This document shows positions 33,581-38,147 of a DNA stretch of 38,147 nucleotides, piece by piece. Position 1 is the first letter of the stretch, and each line of letters opens with the position of its first letter. This DNA is from CAZQSL01 sp964595945. Its GTDB lineage: Bacteria > UBP15 > UBA6099 > JAJRTR01. The notes beneath the pieces were generated by a model. It had not been told where the DNA came from. It made no database searches and saw only the letters and a list, made by a program, of their open reading frames with translations. The stretch lies in assembly GCA_964595945.1 (NCBI GenBank), contig CAZQSL010000022.1:1-38147 (forward strand). The letters are read 5' to 3'. A program made the translations under genes and the position numbers.

Positions 33581-34418
33581 CGGCCACACTCGACTATACG
33601 GACTGCTCGGCATGCCGGTCGGGCACAGTCTGTCGCCAGCGCTCCACAACGCGGCGTTTTCACATTTCGGCATCAACGCCTGCTACGTCCCCCTGCCTGT
33701 CGCACCATCTGACATTTCAGCAGCGATCAGCGCCATCAAGGCATTCGGCTTCGGCGGCGTCAACGTCACCGTGCCGCACAAAACCACAGTCATACCTTTC
33801 CTCGACGAAATCCGCGGCGATGCCGCGGCACTCGGCGCCGTCAACGTCATTTCCGTCGAAGACGGCCGCCTCATCGGGCACAACACTGACTCCACCGGCT
33901 TTCGCCGCATGATCGAAACCCATCCCGTAGACTTCGCGGGAAAACCTGTCGCCATCATCGGAGCCGGAGGCGCGGCCCCCGCTATCGTCAGCGCCGCCGC
34001 AGCGCTCGGCGCGTCAGACATTGTCATTGTCAACCGCACCCTCGAAAAAGCCCAGGCTCTCATCCCCCTCGCGCAAGGCGTCAAAAACACCACCGCTATA
34101 TCATTATCTTCCCAATCCGTTGACTCTTTTATCAAAAATAGTATTATAATCATCAATGCCACTTCACTGGGGCTGCATTCCGTCGATCCCCTGCCCGTGC
34201 CCGTACACCTCCTTACGGCACGGCATACGGTGATCGACCTGATATACAAACCTCCCGAGACACCCCTGCTCCAGGCAGCCGGAAAAAGGGGGGCGGCCAT
34301 TATCAACGGTTACGGCATGCTTGTATACCAGGCACTGGAATCATTCAAAATATGGACCGGCCTTACACCACCCGCCAGCATCATGTGGGACGCCGGCCTC
34401 GGAGCGTTCCCTGACTAA
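33573..34418 (+). CDS. aroE: Shikimate dehydrogenase
   Basis: 281 residues. AroE reduces 3-dehydroshikimate to shikimate with NADPH in aromatic amino acid synthesis. Signature motifs are all present: GHSLSP (17-22), NVTVPHK (about 64-70, with the catalytic Lys), GHNTDSTGF and the Rossmann motif GAGGAA. INATSLGLHS completes the site. The start overlaps the previous gene by eight bases; the stop TAA shares its last base with the pilB start. Linkage of aroE to pilus genes is known in other bacteria. Confidence 0.97.
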   Translation: MIDGHTRLYGLLGMPVGHSLSPALHNAAFSHFGINACYVPLPVAPSDISAAISAIKAFGFGGVNVTVPHKTTVIPFLDEIRGDAAALGAVNVISVEDGRLIGHNTDSTGFRRMIETHPVDFAGKPVAIIGAGGAAPAIVSAAAALGASDIVIVNRTLEKAQALIPLAQGVKNTTAISLSSQSVDSFIKNSIIIINATSLGLHSVDPLPVPVHLLTARHTVIDLIYKPPETPLLQAAGKRGAAIINGYGMLVYQALESFKIWTGLTPPASIMWDAGLGAFPD

Positions 34419-36133
34419 TGTTCGCACCAGTCGAAAAAATACTAAAAAAACTCGTCGAGAAAAAAATCCTCACCACCGCCCAGGCAAACGACGCGCGCGC
34501 CACCATCCGCGAGCACGGCGAGGAATCCGTCGACAACATCCTCATCGAAAAATTCAAAGTCGCAAAAAAAGAAATCCTCGAAATCGACGGCCAGCACATC
34601 GGCCACGAATTCCTCGATCTCGAACATTTCGAAATCGACCCGAAAATCGTCAAGATCATCCCCAGGCACATCGCCGAAAAATACACAATACTCCTCATCG
34701 CTAAGGAAGACCCCGGCAACAAGCTTACCCTTGCCATGGGCAACCCCCTCAACCTCTTCGCCATCGACGACATCAAAACCCTCACAAAAGGCACCATCAA
34801 GGCCGTGCTCGCCGATGAAGCTCTCATCACGAAAAAACTCCCCGCTCTCTACGCCGCCCTCGAATCAGCCAACGAAATCATCGACGACATGACAGGCGGC
34901 GAAGTCGAAGAAGACACGCAGATGAAAGCCGTGCTCGACGAGGAAAACCTCAGCACGGGCTCCCTCGCCGCCGCCGCCGACGACGCGCCCATCGTCCGCC
35001 TCGGCAACTCCATCATCATGCAGGCCATCAAGGACGGCGCCTCGGATATCCACGTCGAACCCCTCAAAACCGGCGTCCGCATCCGATTCCGCGTCGACGG
35101 CATGCTCACCGAAGCCATGCGATTCCCACGCAAACTCCACGCACCTCTCATCTCCCGATTCAAACTCCTCGCAAAACTCGACATCGCCGAACGCCGCGCA
35201 CCACAGGACGGCCGCATCCCCCTTAGGGTCGAAGGCCGCGAAGTCGACCTCCGCGTCGCCACCGTACCCACCGTATGGGGCGAAAAAGTCACCATGCGCA
35301 TCCTCGACAAATCCTCCATCCTCATCGGACTCGAACGCCTCGGATTCGAACACGAAGAACTCCAGACCTTCAAAAAACTCATCGACAAACCCTACGGCAT
35401 CATATTCGCCACCGGCCCCACCGGCTCCGGCAAGACTACCACCCTCTATGCCTGCCTCAACGAACTCAACAACATCGAAAAAAACCTCATCTCCATCGAA
35501 GACCCCATCGAATACCAGCTCCCCGGCATCGCCCAGGCACAGGTCAACCCCAAGGCTGGCATGACATTCGCCGGCGGCCTCCGCGCCATGCTCCGACAGG
35601 ACCCCGACATCGTCATGGTCGGCGAACTCCGCGACCTCGAAACCGCGGAAGTCGCCGTCCACGCATCCCTCACCGGCCACCTCGTCCTCGCCACCATTCA
35701 CGCCAACGACACCGCCAGCACTATCACACGTCTCTTCCACATGGGCATCGAACCCTACCTCGTCGCCTCATCTGTCGTCTGCATCGTCGCACAACGCCTC
35801 ATCCGCTCCCTCTGCCCCGAATGCAAGGTCGACTACATCCCCCCACCCGAAGCCCTCCAGCGCCTCGGCATCCCCCCAGGCACCAGAATCTACCGCGGAC
35901 AGGGCTGCGAATTCTGCCGCCAGACAGGCTACCAGGGCCGCATGGGCGTCTACGAAATGATGGAAATCGACGACGAACTCCGCAACCTCATCACCAGCGA
36001 AGCCTCAGCGCCCGAAATCAGACGCAAGTCCACCGAACTCGGCATGTACACTCTCCAGCAGGACGGCATCAGAAAAGTCATCAAAGGACAAACAAGCATC
36101 GAAGAAGCCATGCGCGTTCTCTTCGACGCATAA
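34418..36133 (+). CDS. pilB: PilB/GspE-type secretion ATPase, first copy
   Basis: 571 residues, full length. The N-terminal part (about 1-150) is an MshEN-like domain; residues 185-290 are the N2 domain. The ATPase core has Walker A GPTGSGKT (333-340), the Asp box EDPIEY (361-366), Walker B RQDPDIVMVGELRD (393-406), the His box HLVLATIHAND (421-431), and zinc cysteines Cys466, Cys469, Cys497 and Cys500. These hexamers power assembly of type IV pili or type II pseudopili. The gene starts with a TAATG overlap of the aroE stop. Codon use is very C-rich. It cannot be told apart from GspE by sequence alone. Confidence 0.95.
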   Translation: MFAPVEKILKKLVEKKILTTAQANDARATIREHGEESVDNILIEKFKVAKKEILEIDGQHIGHEFLDLEHFEIDPKIVKIIPRHIAEKYTILLIAKEDPGNKLTLAMGNPLNLFAIDDIKTLTKGTIKAVLADEALITKKLPALYAALESANEIIDDMTGGEVEEDTQMKAVLDEENLSTGSLAAAADDAPIVRLGNSIIMQAIKDGASDIHVEPLKTGVRIRFRVDGMLTEAMRFPRKLHAPLISRFKLLAKLDIAERRAPQDGRIPLRVEGREVDLRVATVPTVWGEKVTMRILDKSSILIGLERLGFEHEELQTFKKLIDKPYGIIFATGPTGSGKTTTLYACLNELNNIEKNLISIEDPIEYQLPGIAQAQVNPKAGMTFAGGLRAMLRQDPDIVMVGELRDLETAEVAVHASLTGHLVLATIHANDTASTITRLFHMGIEPYLVASSVVCIVAQRLIRSLCPECKVDYIPPPEALQRLGIPPGTRIYRGQGCEFCRQTGYQGRMGVYEMMEIDDELRNLITSEASAPEIRRKSTELGMYTLQQDGIRKVIKGQTSIEEAMRVLFDA

Positions 36134-36142
36134 ACGGACACT

Positions 36143-37870
36143 ATGGCCACACCTAAAAGCAAAATGCGAATCGGCGAACTCCTCGTCGACAACGGGCTCA
36201 TCACCAGCGAACAGCTCAAGGAAGCTCTCGACACCCAGCGCAAATCCGGCGAAATGCTCGGCCGCGTCATCGTCAACCTCGGATTCGCCACCGAACTCGA
36301 CGTCCTCAAAATGTATTCCATCAAAATCGGCATCCCCTTCGTCGACATCACACGCATCAAAATCCCCCCCTCGATCGTCAAATCACTCGACTCCCACATC
36401 GCCCAAAAACATAAAATCCTCCCCATCAGCAAAGACAAACAACGCATCGTCCTCGCCATGGCTAACCCCCTCAACGTATTCGCCATCGACGAAGTCGAAC
36501 TCGCCACCGGCCTGCGCGTCACCGCCATGCTCGCCCAGGAAGAACAGCTCATACAGGCCATCCACACCAACTACGGCGTCGAAGAAAGCACCCAGCGCGC
36601 CATCGACAGCCTCTCCACACTCGGCATCGACCCCGACAAGGTCGAAAACATCGAAGACGCCAAAGACGACGACATCACCAACACCTCAAACCTCAAACTC
36701 GAAGAAGACACTCCCGTCATCCGCCTCGTCAACGCCATCATCTCCCAGGCCATCGACGCCCGCGCCTCCGACATACACATCGAACCCCTCAAAGACGAAC
36801 TCCGCGTCCGCTACCGCGTGGACGGCGTCATGCAAGTCTACATGCGCCCACCCAAAAAAATCCAGCCCGCGCTCCTCTCCCGCATCAAGGTCATGAGCGA
36901 ACTCAACATCGCCGAAAAACGCGTCCCCCAGGACGGCCGCATCAACCTCCTCGTCGGCGGCCGCGAATTCGACTTCCGCGTCTCCACCTACCCCACCCAG
37001 AACGGCGAAAAAATCGTACTCAGAATCCTCGACAAAGGCTCTGTCCTCATCGGCCTCAACAAACTCGGATTCCTCGCCGACACACAGCAGAAATTCGAAT
37101 CCCTCATCCACAGCCCGGTCGGCATGATACTCGTCACGGGCCCCACCGGCTCAGGCAAATCCACCACCCTGTACTCCGTACTCAACAAACTCAACACCAC
37201 CTCCGAACACATCCTCACCATCGAAGACCCCGTCGAATACATGCTCGAAGGCATCAACCAGGTACAGGTCAACCCCAAAGCCAACGTCCTCTTCGCCAAC
37301 ACCCTCCGCGCATTCCTCCGCAACGACCCCGACATCATCATGGTCGGCGAAATCCGCGACAAGGACACAGCCGAAATCGCCATCCAGGCAGCCCTCACAG
37401 GCCACCTCGTACTCTCCACACTCCACACCAACGACGCCCCCTCCGCCGCCACCCGCCTCGTCGACATGGGCATAGAGCCATTCCTCATCTCCTCATCTCT
37501 CATCGGCGTACTCGCCCAGCGCCTCACCCGCGTACTCTGCCCCGAATGCAAAATCCCCTACTCACCCGCCGAAGAAGAACTCCGCCTCCTCAACATCCCC
37601 ATCGAAGAAGGCCGCCGCCTCACCTTCTACCGCCCAAAAGGCTGCGAATACTGCCGCGAATCAGGCTACAAGGGCCGCGTCGGCATCTACGAGCTTATGC
37701 TCGTCGACGACGTATTCCGTGACCTCGTCGCAAAAAAAGTCTCATCCGTCAAACTCCGCGAAGTCGCTATCAAGGCCGGCATGGAATCCCTCCAGCAGGA
37801 CGCCACAAAAAAAATCATACAGGGCATCACATCGGTCGAAGAAGCCCTCCGCGTCGTCTACATCTCCTGA
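36143..37870 (+). CDS. pilB: PilB/GspE-type secretion ATPase, second copy
   Basis: 575 residues, nine bases after the first copy. The architecture is the same: MshEN-like N-terminus (IGELLVDNGLITSEQL), Walker A GPTGSGKS (333-340, same residue numbers as the first copy), Asp box EDPVEY (361-366), Walker B RNDPDIIMVGEIRD (393-406), His box HLVLSTLHTND (421-431), and zinc cysteines Cys466, Cys469, Cys501, Cys504. The N-terminal 180 residues differ more than the core. The copy next to PilT/PilC would normally be PilB, but the gene after it is not in this window. Confidence 0.95.
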   Translation: MATPKSKMRIGELLVDNGLITSEQLKEALDTQRKSGEMLGRVIVNLGFATELDVLKMYSIKIGIPFVDITRIKIPPSIVKSLDSHIAQKHKILPISKDKQRIVLAMANPLNVFAIDEVELATGLRVTAMLAQEEQLIQAIHTNYGVEESTQRAIDSLSTLGIDPDKVENIEDAKDDDITNTSNLKLEEDTPVIRLVNAIISQAIDARASDIHIEPLKDELRVRYRVDGVMQVYMRPPKKIQPALLSRIKVMSELNIAEKRVPQDGRINLLVGGREFDFRVSTYPTQNGEKIVLRILDKGSVLIGLNKLGFLADTQQKFESLIHSPVGMILVTGPTGSGKSTTLYSVLNKLNTTSEHILTIEDPVEYMLEGINQVQVNPKANVLFANTLRAFLRNDPDIIMVGEIRDKDTAEIAIQAALTGHLVLSTLHTNDAPSAATRLVDMGIEPFLISSSLIGVLAQRLTRVLCPECKIPYSPAEEELRLLNIPIEEGRRLTFYRPKGCEYCRESGYKGRVGIYELMLVDDVFRDLVAKKVSSVKLREVAIKAGMESLQQDATKKIIQGITSVEEALRVVYIS

Positions 37871-37973
37871 TTTCCCGCTAACTCCATACGCACCTCCGGC
37901 ACCAACGCTCATCGCTACGCCAGTTTTTGCATATCTCCGCTTTTTTCTCCTGTAACCGTTCACGGCAATACTC

Positions 37974-38021
37974 GCGGAGAACCTTTTTTGCAAAAAAGGC
38001 TTCTCCGCACCTCTCCAAAAA
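37974..38021 (+). repeat. Dispersed hairpin repeat, copy 2
   Basis: Stem GCGGAGAA (37974-37981) with TTCTCCGC (38001-38008), extended by CCTTTTTT / AAAAAAGG, with one unpaired C and a two-base loop. The tail CACCTCTCCAAAAA (38008-38021) matches copy 1 apart from one missing T. It begins 103 bases after the pilB stop. It has no T tract after the stem, so it is a poor match to an intrinsic terminator. Confidence 0.75.
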
Positions 38022-38114
38022 CCCCCCATGTTTGGACTATTATCTGGGCTTACGAGTTACAAGCGGCTGGTGTATAGCATATATACGAATATTTATTTTA
38101 ATGTAGGGAATTCT

Positions 38115-38130
38115 CCGGAATTCATTCCGG
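38115..38130. repeat. Short inverted repeat at the right edge
   Basis: CCGGAA and TTCCGG pair across a four-base loop. The final 100 bases are AT-rich before this and hold no gene that I can see. Confidence 0.4.
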
Positions 38131-38147
38131 GGTCGGAATCCTTTCGG

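Noticed and set aside
35275..36156. 293-codon open frame inside the first pilB gene
   Set aside because: Arg/His/Pro-rich frame-shifted shadow of C-rich codons.
1..38147. CRISPR arrays, insertion sequences, prophage and toxin-antitoxin genes
   Set aside because: No regularly spaced repeats, transposase, integrase or structural phage genes were found on reading both strands.

Overview
The window looks like chromosomal DNA of a Gram-negative, probably anaerobic or microaerobic bacterium with a fairly GC-rich genome (judged by eye). The signs are a heptose nucleotidyltransferase of the lipopolysaccharide pathway, type IV pilus/type II secretion ATPases, an MscS channel, a bacteriohemerythrin, a two-cluster ferredoxin, a radical SAM/B12 protein and the non-mevalonate isoprenoid enzyme IspH. 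No rRNA, phage gene, transposase or CRISPR array is visible, so the lineage cannot be fixed from this sequence. Most genes favour C-ending codons (Leu mainly CTC).

Layout. (1) 1-1644: a truncated alpha/beta hydrolase (-), a bacteriohemerythrin (+) and a NifU-type scaffold (-), with a shared hairpin terminator between the last two. (2) 1787-8326 (+): a Ski2-like RNA helicase, a B12-binding radical SAM protein, a methyltransferase, RfaE2 and MoxR. (3) 8475-12290 (-): ispH, tex and a creatininase-family gene; ispH and tex overlap by ATGA. (4) 12367-14877 (-): a PmbA/TldE protein followed by an unknown membrane-anchored protein. (5) 14987-20170 (-): an unknown secreted protein, a small hydrolase, a Tat-exported metallophosphoesterase, an oligopeptide-type ABC ATPase and a GNAT acetyltransferase. 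(6) 20285-21504 (-): TetR regulator, ferredoxin and a small two-helix membrane protein, with a textbook promoter abutting a perfect palindromic operator. (7) 21881-26438: an HD-GYP c-di-GMP phosphodiesterase (+), an unknown lipoprotein-like protein (-), an MFS exporter (+) and a ModE-type regulator (+). (8) 26488-31210 (-): a large hybrid histidine kinase, tRNA-Pro(CGG) and an M16 peptidase. (9) 31517-37870 (+): a tightly packed six-gene run of cyclophilin-like protein, MscS, an alpha/beta-hydrolase-fold protein lacking its nucleophile, aroE and two tandem PilB/GspE ATPases.

How the genes fit together. The clearest functional units are the TetR-ferredoxin-membrane protein operon (probably a regulated electron-transfer module), the ispH-tex-creatininase operon, and the aroE-pilB-pilB run. 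The HD-GYP protein, the hybrid kinase and the pilus ATPases fit a surface-motility or attachment lifestyle, but that link is inference.

Most unusual. An IspH homologue has Thr where a substrate-binding His is expected. A Bem46-like protein in the pilus operon has its catalytic Ser replaced by Ala. A hybrid kinase has a receiver whose phosphoacceptor Asp is Asn. A hairpin repeat with a conserved flanking tail occurs twice in opposite orientations. Several promoters fit the sigma-70 consensus very well, and two lie so close to the start codon that leaderless transcripts are possible. I did not find a clearly new multi-gene defence or metabolic system.
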